The notes beneath the pieces were generated by a model, which made no database searches, was not told where the DNA came from, and saw only the letters and a list, made by a program, of their open reading frames with translations. Source: Sediminispirochaeta smaragdinae DSM 11293 (GTDB lineage: Bacteria > Spirochaetota > Spirochaetia > DSM-16054 > Sediminispirochaetaceae). Taken from it: a stretch of 64,000 bases of DNA. The position numbers were made by a program, and so were the translations under genes. Position 1 is the first letter of the stretch; every line of letters begins with the position of its first letter. Below are positions 9,166-17,220 of this stretch, piece by piece. The DNA is taken from positions 3,658,001 through 3,722,000 of the forward strand of contig NC_014364.1 in NCBI RefSeq assembly GCF_000143985.1, read 5' to 3'.

Positions 9166-9278
9166 AGGCACTCCTTCTCAGCGTGGGGGAAAGAGTTTTC
9201 CGGGAAACCCTGGAATATTAACTTTTTCCCGGAAAAAGAAACTTATTTCCTTACCCCACAAAGATTTAATTTCATTGC

Positions 9279-9307
9279 ATTGTACCCCCGACATAAGAGC
9301 CTGTCAA
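9279..9307 (-). promoter_or_regulatory. Promoter of the glucose/mannose-type importer operon
   Basis: On the minus strand TTGACA (9302-9307), a 17-bp spacer, then TACAAT (9279-9284). The leader to the ATG is about 105 bases. The box at 9316-9337 lies 8 bp upstream of the -35 element. Confidence 0.75.
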
Positions 9308-9315
9308 ATTTTTAT

Positions 9316-9337
9316 TAGTGTTCGGAATCGTGGTGAT
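9316..9337 (-). promoter_or_regulatory. Conserved activator-like box upstream of the -35 element (copy A)
   Basis: Read on the minus strand it fits CACCAnnATTCnnAACACTA, preceded by AT. The same box lies at the same distance (8 bp) from the -35 element of the furanose importer operon (27482-27503) and 12 bp from that of the LacI/TTT operon (45412-45433). The position is that of an activator site. The protein that binds is unknown. Confidence 0.6.
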
Positions 9338-9395
9338 ATGACGGCCATTCACAACAGTGATCGGACAAGGCCTGCCGCCACGGGATTCGCAAGTA

Positions 9396-10916
9396 CTATC
9401 TGAGGGGAACCGGATGATTACGAAAGGAAGAGGGCGTAACACCGGTGATCTTCTTGAAAACCGAAGCAAACTGGTCGGGATGGTGAAAGCCGACTTCGGC
9501 GGCAAGATCACCAATTTTCACATCGGAATGCCTCAGCCTTTCCGCAGCCAGGGAAATTCTGTATCGCTGCAGGAAATCGTAAAAGGTGTAGCCGGTTTCC
9601 CGCCGAAAAAGCCTGCTGAGGTAGACCCTATGGATATCGACCCTTTCGGCCGCGCGTTCCAATGAAAGTTCCTTTGCATACTCTTTCCGAATAAGATCGA
9701 GAACAAGACGGATCTTGCGGTTGCCTACCTGAGGAAAGACAATCTTCCCTGCTTCGCCCGATAAGAGCGTATATTGGGCACGAAACCAATCGGCAATCTC
9801 CTGGAGGGTATCAGCGGCTTCCAGCTCCGCCACGGGAAGTTCTGCCGACTCATCCAAGCCGATGCGTTTCCGCTCCCGGCGAAGCAAGGACAATAGACGT
9901 CTATTTAGCTCGGAGACATAGTGATACTGCATCATTCCCGCAAGATCACGGCGATAGAGCCTTCCGATTTTTTCCGCAGCCTCCTGATACTTTTCCTGTG
10001 TCAAAAGCTCTTCGATATTTTTCATCCTTCTGTCAATCTGTTGAGGAGAAAGGTCGGCAACAGGCTCCACGAGGGCGGGCGTGATGATGCAATTGGCGCC
10101 GAAAAAAAGCCGATACGAAGCCAAATGCTTTACCTTCCGATATTCTTCCGGCAACGTTTCCGGCTCCGCGAAGGAATTGCCGAGAACCAAAGCAATTCCC
10201 TTTGCATTGCCAAGCTCATTCCGCAGCGCGACAACGCTCTCTTCCACCTCACGATCATTCCAGAGATCTCCGGTAAAAAGGATGAGGATCGTTTCATCTC
10301 CCAAGAAAACCCAATCCAGAGTTTCGGGATGCCCCACATTCATAAGCCGTTCGGTAAAGCATTCGGACTCGCGTTCGGGCCTATATCCACCGACCAACAA
10401 AAGTCTGAAAGGGGCATTATTCTTGCGGAACCGGCACCATGAATGAAAGCTAAGGGGATCTCCCTGTACTCCGAGAAGGGCCCGGCCGAAAAGATCGCTC
10501 CTCGATGGTCCGGAAATCCCCTGACTGGAAGAGGCCCGGCTATGAGGAACCGGGAGGACGCCTTTCAGCACGTGGTAGAGGCGCTGTTCATCCAGAAAAT
10601 CCTTCAGAAGGTAATCGGCAACCCCCAGTCGGATCGCCCGTCTTGCATAGGAAAAACTTTCATAGCAGCTGAGTATGACAATGGGAATATAGCAATCTTC
10701 CCTTCTCACCTGCTCGATGAATTCAAGACCGTCCATTACAGGCATGGCGATGTCCGTGAGAATCAGGTCGGGAGAAACGGAGAAGAACATCTCAAGGCCC
10801 TTCTTCCCATCCGGAGCCACTCCGCCCACGGTAAACTCCGGGCCATTCCAAAGTTCCATCCGAAGGATCCGGTCGACTGCAGCTTTTTCATCCTCGACGA
10901 TTAATACTTTATTCAT
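9396..10916 (-). CDS. YesN-type response regulator with AraC DNA-binding domain
   Basis: 506 residues. Residues 1-120 form a receiver (VLIVEDEKAAV; phospho-acceptor Asp in LILTDIAMPVMDG; LSCYES and YLLKDF). A linker of about 270 residues follows, then two AraC helix-turn-helix motifs at about 400-500 (LSLERAAERVDIHRVYLSRLF, and IGDLAAEVGFHHPDQFASVFKK). The ATG at 10916 is preferred to the GTG at 10922 because GGGAG lies 7 bases before it. Its gene overlaps the sensor kinase gene. It probably activates the adjacent hexose importer operon after phosphorylation by that kinase. Confidence 0.92.
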   Translation of the reverse strand: MNKVLIVEDEKAAVDRILRMELWNGPEFTVGGVAPDGKKGLEMFFSVSPDLILTDIAMPVMDGLEFIEQVRREDCYIPIVILSCYESFSYARRAIRLGVADYLLKDFLDEQRLYHVLKGVLPVPHSRASSSQGISGPSRSDLFGRALLGVQGDPLSFHSWCRFRKNNAPFRLLLVGGYRPERESECFTERLMNVGHPETLDWVFLGDETILILFTGDLWNDREVEESVVALRNELGNAKGIALVLGNSFAEPETLPEEYRKVKHLASYRLFFGANCIITPALVEPVADLSPQQIDRRMKNIEELLTQEKYQEAAEKIGRLYRRDLAGMMQYHYVSELNRRLLSLLRRERKRIGLDESAELPVAELEAADTLQEIADWFRAQYTLLSGEAGKIVFPQVGNRKIRLVLDLIRKEYAKELSLERAAERVDIHRVYLSRLFRRETGYTFYDFLQRYRISLAAERLRHSDVKIGDLAAEVGFHHPDQFASVFKKITGVTPSSFRNHPVPLR

Positions 10917-12675
10917 CCTCACACTCCCAAGGGATTACGATCACGACCCTTGTACCCTCATGTTCCCGGCTTTGAATATCCAATCTTCCGTTTTCGCCGT
11001 ACAAAATGGCAAGCCGTTCCCGTATGTTTCCTATACCGATCCTGTTGAAATGTCCCTTGTCGGCGGAGCTGTTCTTGCATCGCTCCAATTCCTCCCGATT
11101 CATTCCCTTTCCATCGTCGGAAACCGAGAGAAGCAAATGGTCCCCTTCCCTCCTGGAACTGAGGAGAATGACACCTTCCCTCTCTGCGGTCACTCCGATC
11201 CCGTGAAAGAGGGCATTTTCAACGATAGGCTGCAAGATAAGCCTCGGAACCAATGCCGTTCCGCACTCTTCGGAAAGATCGGTTTCCAGCCTGAAGCTGT
11301 TTCCGTAACGCAGATGCAAAATAGTGCTATAGCGCTCCACCAGATGGCACTCCTCTTCAAGGGGGATAAGATCCTCCATGCCACCAAGGACAGCGCGCAG
11401 CAGGGCATTGAAAGACTTAAGACTTTCATAAATTTCCATGTTCCCCGCCTCCTCAGCCTGGCTTCCTATGGCATTGAGGGTGTTGTGAATAAAATGGGGG
11501 TTGATCTGGGCCTGGAGGAAATCCAGTTCATACTGGATAGAACGCAATTCGGCTTCTTTCTTTTCTTCCTGCTCGTGATAGATGTTTCGTATAGATTCAT
11601 TGACGCTGTTAACCAGCCGGTTGTAGACAGAAACCAAATAGGCAATTTCACCTTCGGCTTTGATATCTATGGGTTTCAGCACCTGTTCGCTGTCGTAGGC
11701 GTGCATGGCGGAGGTAAGGGCCGATAGAGGACGGGTGATGGCACTGGCAACGGAATAGCTGATAAGAAAGGCAAAGGCAATGAACGCAAGGCCTAAAATC
11801 AAGATATAAAAAAGGGCCAGCCTGAGATTATGATTGAGGCGCTGATAGGGAACGAAACCGACGACGGACCAATGCACCAGCTGGACAGGGCGAACAAAGG
11901 TCAAATAGCGTTCCGAACCGATTTTGAGGGAAACAGGGCTCTCTCCGGAAATCCGCCCCACCCTTTCCGCCACCTGAGGATCATCGAGCAGCTTGCCGGT
12001 ACGATATATGACGGTACCATGGTTGTCAACGATACCGAGGGAGGTAAATAGACGGTCTCGGTTTTGCTGGAAGATTGTCTGGAAAAGAATCCCTTTGCGA
12101 AGAACTGAAACAAGATATCCCATCAAAAAATAGTTATCGTCAAGAAGTCTCTGATACAGGATCAGATGAGGCTGATCCCCGTCGCCATGAGGCATGGTTT
12201 CGGGAAAGGTTTCGGGCGGTGAAAAATAGTAGACATAATGGCCGGTAAGGAATCGTGAGAAATCCTCACTTTGAAGAATGGCTTTGCTATACACGATCCT
12301 TCGGTATACACCATCCAGAATTTCCATGTTTCTATTGATAAGGACCATCCGGCCGACCAACCCGGTCCCGGAGATACCCGCGGCATAATCCTTAAGAAGG
12401 GCATCCGCGTTTTTTTCTTCCATAGCGACTCCGGTAAGAAGTTTGATGATATAAGGATTATTCTTGACTTCATCGCAGCCCCGGATGATTTGCAGCAGTT
12501 GTTCCTCGATATCTCCGGATATTCGGGAAATGCGGACATCCATCTGATTCACGGCATTTTCTTTTATCTGAGAGGAAAAGATGGCGGTAATTACGGCTGA
12601 AATCAGCAGAATGATCAACAAAATCGTGAGAAAGTAACTCAGGGTCAGACGAAGAAGAATGGTACGGGATTTCAT
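10909..12675 (-). CDS. YesM-type sensor histidine kinase
   Basis: 588 residues. Membrane helix near 8-33, extracytoplasmic sensor region of about 250 residues, second helix near 285-308, HAMP linker, then a His_kinase domain with the phospho-acceptor His in QAQINPHFIHNTLN, and an HATPase_c domain (PRLILQPIVENALFHGI; DDGKGMNREEL; GIGNIRERL). All kinase motifs look intact. The gene overlaps the anchored sugar-binding protein upstream by 4 bases and the regulator downstream, so the three are one translation unit. The binding protein probably presents sugar to the kinase sensor. Confidence 0.93.
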   Translation of the reverse strand: MKSRTILLRLTLSYFLTILLIILLISAVITAIFSSQIKENAVNQMDVRISRISGDIEEQLLQIIRGCDEVKNNPYIIKLLTGVAMEEKNADALLKDYAAGISGTGLVGRMVLINRNMEILDGVYRRIVYSKAILQSEDFSRFLTGHYVYYFSPPETFPETMPHGDGDQPHLILYQRLLDDNYFLMGYLVSVLRKGILFQTIFQQNRDRLFTSLGIVDNHGTVIYRTGKLLDDPQVAERVGRISGESPVSLKIGSERYLTFVRPVQLVHWSVVGFVPYQRLNHNLRLALFYILILGLAFIAFAFLISYSVASAITRPLSALTSAMHAYDSEQVLKPIDIKAEGEIAYLVSVYNRLVNSVNESIRNIYHEQEEKKEAELRSIQYELDFLQAQINPHFIHNTLNAIGSQAEEAGNMEIYESLKSFNALLRAVLGGMEDLIPLEEECHLVERYSTILHLRYGNSFRLETDLSEECGTALVPRLILQPIVENALFHGIGVTAEREGVILLSSRREGDHLLLSVSDDGKGMNREELERCKNSSADKGHFNRIGIGNIRERLAILYGENGRLDIQSREHEGTRVVIVIPWECEDE

Positions 12676-13676
12676 TCGTGCTCTTCCTCCAAAGCCCTTC
12701 CTATATTCATGGGAATTTCCGTGTTCGGGGGTATGGGGGTACCCGCCGTCACATGGCGATAGAGTATCCCGGCTGCCTTTGCACCCATGGCAAAACCGTC
12801 CCCATAGGCCAGTACCATATTCTCCCGCGGTATCGCTGTAGGAGCGGAAGTGGGATAAAGCCCGCAGACGAGGGAGTCTTCGGCAAGATCAAGCTGACAG
12901 AGGGCGGCATATACGCCCAATGCCCCAGCGTTGTTGCCGACGAAGACCACCCAGTTCGTAATCTCGGGGTACAAGGCCAGCATGGCATGCATCTTCAATA
13001 TCGCGCCGGTAAGATCACTCTTATCGAACTCTTCCGACCATCGCTTGTAATAGCCTGAAGGTAAAAAAAGGGGATCGGTCAAGAGGCAGGCAGCCCGAAG
13101 TCGCTGTTCGATTCCGGCATCTCGTTGTGAGCCTAAAAGCAGAAAACCAACATTCCTGCGATAATCCCCCAGCCATCCCCGGGCTTCCAGCTGCCGTTTC
13201 ATCCAGTATCCGCCCTGGGTTCCCAGGGAAAGATTGTCGGGACCAATATGAGGCGCCAACTGCCGTCCACTCATATCCGTCAGCTTTTCGTCGACGGAGA
13301 TCAGGGGGATATCTGCCGAAAAGGCCTGGTCCACCAAAAGGCGGCCGAGCCGGCAGTCCGGAGTGCCCAAGGCAATTCCATCCACCTCTCTGTTGACAGC
13401 GGCACTCAAATTCGACAGAGTTCTGTTGTGGTCCATTTGATTGTCGAGGATAAGCGGGTCCGCACCAAGGTCCCTGCAGGCGGAAATGAATCCGTCCACT
13501 TCCCGACGATACCAGAGCATGTCCGTCCGTTTCACAAGGAAGGCAAGATGGCAGTCAGATTTTTCCTTCGGATCCTGAGCGATCTCGAAGAAAAGATAAA
13601 AGAGAAGGAGGGCAACAGCTGCAAAAATAACCAGCCACACGAGAAACTTTTTTGACAGTCGTCCTTCTGTGAACAT
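12672..13676 (-). CDS. Membrane-anchored periplasmic sugar-binding protein, likely sensor partner
   Basis: 334 residues. An uncleaved-looking N-terminal helix (FLVWLVIFAAVALLLFYLFF, about 11-30) is followed by a type I periplasmic binding fold of the galactose/arabinose-binding group (LAFLVKRTDMLWYRREVDGF, DGIALGTPD, IPLISVDEKLTD, WVVFVGNNAGALG). It is not next to its own permease gene but overlaps a sensor kinase gene, so it is best read as an input module that hands ligand information to the kinase. A TACAAT at 13697-13702 could be its -10 element; the matching -35 is poor. Ligand unknown, perhaps the same hexose the importer takes. Confidence 0.82.
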   Translation of the reverse strand: MFTEGRLSKKFLVWLVIFAAVALLLFYLFFEIAQDPKEKSDCHLAFLVKRTDMLWYRREVDGFISACRDLGADPLILDNQMDHNRTLSNLSAAVNREVDGIALGTPDCRLGRLLVDQAFSADIPLISVDEKLTDMSGRQLAPHIGPDNLSLGTQGGYWMKRQLEARGWLGDYRRNVGFLLLGSQRDAGIEQRLRAACLLTDPLFLPSGYYKRWSEEFDKSDLTGAILKMHAMLALYPEITNWVVFVGNNAGALGVYAALCQLDLAEDSLVCGLYPTSAPTAIPRENMVLAYGDGFAMGAKAAGILYRHVTAGTPIPPNTEIPMNIGRALEEEHE

Positions 13677-13986
13677 CGCCGGAAACCACCAGTGTTATTG
13701 TAACATGGCTTTTGAGTATGGAAGATAAATCATGATGCATATATATTTTACAAATCATTCACATGAAACATCATGTATATACTATTTATGTGACGCTATT
13801 GATTATTATAATCCGAATAGTTATAATAATGTGAAAATTAAACCTAAAGCGGAGGAGCAAAAAGGCTCTGACGTCAGGGGGCGAGAATGAAGATCCAAAG
13901 CAGCCGATTATTATCTATTTCCAAACATTATTGTAGTAGCTGTCTCATAAGCTCCCCTGAAAAAAAGCGAAACAAGGAGGGAGCGT
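13677..13986. other. Divergent intergenic region before hydG
   Basis: 310 bp of AT-rich DNA between the sensor operon and hydG. It contains several TATAAT-like hexamers near 13805-13830 in the hydG direction, but none has a convincing -35. Downstream of these is a leader of about 150 bases containing GAGC/GGCTC pairing and the palindrome TGACGTCA near 13870, then AAGGAGG before the hydG ATG. I recognise no riboswitch class. Confidence 0.5.
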
Positions 13987-15519
13987 ATGCCGCTGAGCGT
14001 AAAAGAATGGACGGCACAGGTTATCAAGCAGGACGAGATCGATAGATACCTCAAAAACGGAAGGGATTTCATCGATGAAGAAGAGATCAAGAGCTTGCTG
14101 CAGAACAACAGGAAGTCAGATAAAACGAGGGTTCGGGATATCCTCGCAAAATCGCTTGCGATTGAACGACTTGGACCGGAAGAAACCGCTGTACTTCTGA
14201 ATGTAAGAGATGATGATCTCTGGGAAGAGATGTACGAAACTGGCCTGAAGGTCAAGCAAAAGGTCTACGATAATCGTATCGTGTTCTTCGCCCCCCTCTA
14301 TTGTTCGAACTATTGTGTAAATAGCTGCCTTTACTGCGGCTTTCGTGCGGAAAACAGCCACGAAAAGCGACGGCGCCTGACCATGGAAGAGGTAAAGCAG
14401 GAGACAGAGGTAATGGTGACCGAAGGGCACAAACGGATGATGATTGTCTACGGCGAGCACCCCCTCTCCGATGTCAACTATATGTGCGATACCATCAGGG
14501 CCGCCTACGAGGTCAAAAAGCCTGCCCCCAGGGGTACGGGCTTCGGACAGATTCGAAGGATCAATGTAAATGCCGCCCCCATGTCCATAGCGGATCTTCA
14601 CAAGCTGTGGGAGGTGGGAATAGGAACCTACCAAGTCTTCCAGGAGACCTATCATAAACCAAGCTATGCATCCCTCCACCCGGCCGGAACCCTCAAGGGA
14701 AACTATCGCTGGCGCCTCTATGCACTGCACAGGGCCATGGATGCGGGTATCGACGATGTCGCCATGGGGGCCCTCTTCGGCCTTTACGATTGGCGTTTCG
14801 AGGTGATGGGACTTTTGCAGCACACCATCGATCTCGAAAATCATTTTGGAATCGGCCCCCACACCATCTCCTTTCCGAGAATGACTCCCGCCAGCGGCTC
14901 AGATTTCAGTGCAAACTCCTCTTATCTTGTCGACGATTCCAGTTTCAAGAAGCTTGTTACCGTCTTGCGTCTTGCGGTCCCCTATACGGGGCTGATCGTA
15001 ACGGCAAGAGAAGCCCCCGGCATCAAGAAAGAGGTGATCAAGGTCGGATGTACCCAGACTGACGCCTCCACCCGGATCGGGATAGGCGGCTATACAGAGA
15101 CCCTCAAGGCCCTGCAGGAGCGGGAGGACTACCCCTACGAACAGGATCAGGATATCCAGCAGTTTACCCTGGGAGAAACCCGCCGCCTCGACGCGGTGAT
15201 GAGGGAATTCGCCGAAATGGGGATGATTTCCTCCTTCTGCACCGCAGGATACCGATGCGGACGAACAGGCGACAAGATCATGGGGCTGCTGAAAAGCTGC
15301 AAAGAGGGAAAGTTCTGCAAGCTCAATGCGGTACTCACCTTTCGTGAATATCTGGATGATTTTGCCTCCCCTGCGACAAAAAAGGTCGGGGAAAAGGTGA
15401 TCGCAAAGGAAATGGAAGAGATTCGGAACGAGCCGTTTTTCAAGAAAGGGACGCTTCTTGCGACCTTCGAGGAGATGCTAAGGCGCACCGAGGCGGGAGA
15501 ACGGGATGTCTATATCTGA
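13987..15519 (+). CDS. hydG: [FeFe]-hydrogenase maturase HydG (tyrosine lyase) with altered auxiliary-cluster ligand
   Basis: 510 residues. HydG is a radical SAM enzyme that splits tyrosine to supply CO and cyanide on an iron-cysteine synthon for the H-cluster. The radical SAM motif is intact: C110-VNS-C114-LY-C117. The C-terminal auxiliary cluster motif, normally CX2CX22C, reads C418-TA-G421 followed after 22 residues by C444, so the second cysteine is glycine; a new cysteine, C424, lies three residues on. The ATG follows AAGGAGG. It starts a coupled operon with an unknown gene, aspartase and hydF. Whether it is fully active or a specialised paralogue is unclear. No hydE is in this window. 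Confidence 0.92.
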   Translation: MPLSVKEWTAQVIKQDEIDRYLKNGRDFIDEEEIKSLLQNNRKSDKTRVRDILAKSLAIERLGPEETAVLLNVRDDDLWEEMYETGLKVKQKVYDNRIVFFAPLYCSNYCVNSCLYCGFRAENSHEKRRRLTMEEVKQETEVMVTEGHKRMMIVYGEHPLSDVNYMCDTIRAAYEVKKPAPRGTGFGQIRRINVNAAPMSIADLHKLWEVGIGTYQVFQETYHKPSYASLHPAGTLKGNYRWRLYALHRAMDAGIDDVAMGALFGLYDWRFEVMGLLQHTIDLENHFGIGPHTISFPRMTPASGSDFSANSSYLVDDSSFKKLVTVLRLAVPYTGLIVTAREAPGIKKEVIKVGCTQTDASTRIGIGGYTETLKALQEREDYPYEQDQDIQQFTLGETRRLDAVMREFAEMGMISSFCTAGYRCGRTGDKIMGLLKSCKEGKFCKLNAVLTFREYLDDFASPATKKVGEKVIAKEMEEIRNEPFFKKGTLLATFEEMLRRTEAGERDVYI

Positions 15520-15811
15520 TCGGATCGGGACCCTTTTCGAGGAAAATCCGGACAGACACTCGGCCCTGCGGCAGGTGTCGGTATGGCTGGAGCGTGAGTT
15601 TGATCAACATGTATGGATCTGCTCTATTTTCGGAAAGCGGTGGGCCTACACCGTCGGGTCTTCAGAGGTGCTGACCGGCCGGAACCGCTGGGATCTTGGC
15701 TCCGGTTGGGGTCTCCTTGCCGATGAGTTGCGTCTTTCCCCTGAGCAGTGGCAGGAGCTCTGTTTGGCTCTTGCGGAATCTTTAAAAGAAAGGGTGGTAA
15801 TGCAGAAATGA
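15506..15811 (+). CDS. Small tryptophan-rich protein of unknown function in the hyd operon
   Basis: 101 residues, not recognised. Six tryptophans (SVW, HVW, KRW, NRW, SGW, EQW) and a compact run of predicted short strands and helices (WICSIFGKRWAYTVGSSE, then a helix SPEQWQELCLALAESLKERV). No signal peptide, membrane helix or cysteine cluster. The ATG lies inside the end of hydG (14-base overlap) and its stop overlaps the aspartase ATG (ATGA), so it is translated with them. That coupling suggests a role linked to HydG, the aspartase or H-cluster assembly, but nothing in the sequence proves it. Confidence 0.75.
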   Translation: MSISDRIGTLFEENPDRHSALRQVSVWLEREFDQHVWICSIFGKRWAYTVGSSEVLTGRNRWDLGSGWGLLADELRLSPEQWQELCLALAESLKERVVMQK

Positions 15812-17217
15812 CGATGGACGGAGAAACCAGACGGGAGCGGGACCTGCTCGGTGAAATGGATATTCCTCGGGATGCCTACTGGGGAATCCACAGCCGAAGG
15901 GCCGCCGTCAATTTTCCTATTTCAAAACAGTCGGTTTCTCCGGAACTGATACACGCCTACGGCATGGTGAAACTGGCCGCCTGCCAGGTAAACCGCGCCC
16001 TTGCAACCTGGGAAAGCCGAAAAGGAGAGGCCATTGAACAGGCCTGTAGCGAGGTGGCAGAGGGGAAATTCGACGAGAGTATCATTGTCGACGCTCTTCA
16101 GGGAGGAGCGGGAACATCTACCAACATGAATGTCAACGAGGTGATCGCAAACAGGGCCCTGGAAATTCTCGACCTTCCAAAGGGTTCCTATCAGGTCATT
16201 TCACCACTCGACGATGTCAATCTCCATCAATCTACCAACGACACCTACCCTACAGCCCTGCGGCTTGCGGCAATTCGTCTTATCGAAGTACTGGAAAAGG
16301 ATATTGTCGCCCTCCAGGAGGCCTTCCAGGCAAAGGAACGGGAGTTCTCCTCTATCGTGAAGATCGGGAGGACTCAGCTTCAGGATGCCGTTCTTACCAC
16401 CCTGGGGAGGGAGATGTCGGCCTATGCCGACGTCCTCTCCAGGGACCGCTGGCGTTTATACAAAACGAAAGAACGTCTGAGAGTGGTAAACCTCGGAGGA
16501 ACGGCAATCGGTACCGGACTGGGAGCCCCCAGAAGCTATATCATGCAGGTAACCGAAAGGCTTAGGGGGCTCACCGGTATCGGCTTTGCCCGGGCGGAAA
16601 ATCTGATCGACGGAACCCAGAATGCAGACGTTTTCGTCGAGGTCTCGGGCCTGTTGAAGGCCTACGCATCGACCCTAGTCAAAATCTCAAATGATCTGAG
16701 GCTTATCTCTTCCGGGCCCCAGGCGGGCTTCGGCGAAATAACGCTGCCCCCCCGCCAGGGGGGCTCCTCGATCATGCCCGGAAAAATCAACCCGGTCATT
16801 CCCGAGGCTGTGGTGCAAAGCGCTTTTATGTATATGGGATACGACCAAGCCATCACCCTGGCCGCCTCATCGGGAAATCTCGAGCTCAATCCATTTCTTC
16901 CCCTTATCGCCCACTGCCTGCTTTCCGGCATCGGCAAGCTGAGCTCGGCGAGCAAGGTCCTGGCGGAGTTTTGCGTCAAAGGGATTAAGGCCCGTAGCGA
17001 TGAAATTGGACGTCACCTTGAAGGGGCCAGCGCCATAGCCACCGCCCTCATTCCCTATATCGGCTATGAAAAAGCCGAAGAGCTCCTTCTTTTTGCAAAA
17101 GAGAAGGGTTCGACCCTCAGGGAAGCCGCGGTGGGGCTCGGGCTCCTGAGTGATGAGCAGTTTACACAGGCAATATCATCCGAGGCGGTCACCCGCCTCG
17201 GCACACCCCAGGAGTAA
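15808..17217 (+). CDS. aspA: Aspartate ammonia-lyase (aspartase/fumarase family)
   Basis: 469 residues, family-typical length. The fold signature GSSIMPGKINP lies at about 319-329; other blocks are RERDLLGEMDIPRDAYWGIHS, AGTSTNMNVNEVIANRA and the substrate-binding HQSTNDTYPTA. The opening and the GSS loop fit aspartase better than fumarase. It should convert L-aspartate to fumarate and ammonia. The ATG at 15808 overlaps the upstream stop codon as ATGA. Its place between hydG and hydF suggests that ammonia release may serve H-cluster assembly, since the bridging amine of the azadithiolate is thought to come from ammonium; this link is inference. Confidence 0.88.
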   Translation: MTMDGETRRERDLLGEMDIPRDAYWGIHSRRAAVNFPISKQSVSPELIHAYGMVKLAACQVNRALATWESRKGEAIEQACSEVAEGKFDESIIVDALQGGAGTSTNMNVNEVIANRALEILDLPKGSYQVISPLDDVNLHQSTNDTYPTALRLAAIRLIEVLEKDIVALQEAFQAKEREFSSIVKIGRTQLQDAVLTTLGREMSAYADVLSRDRWRLYKTKERLRVVNLGGTAIGTGLGAPRSYIMQVTERLRGLTGIGFARAENLIDGTQNADVFVEVSGLLKAYASTLVKISNDLRLISSGPQAGFGEITLPPRQGGSSIMPGKINPVIPEAVVQSAFMYMGYDQAITLAASSGNLELNPFLPLIAHCLLSGIGKLSSASKVLAEFCVKGIKARSDEIGRHLEGASAIATALIPYIGYEKAEELLLFAKEKGSTLREAAVGLGLLSDEQFTQAISSEAVTRLGTPQE

Positions 17218-17220
17218 GGT

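Noticed and set aside
13845-13980. A riboswitch in the hydG leader
   Set aside because: Only small pairings such as GAGC/GGCTC are visible; no conserved core of a known class was recognised.
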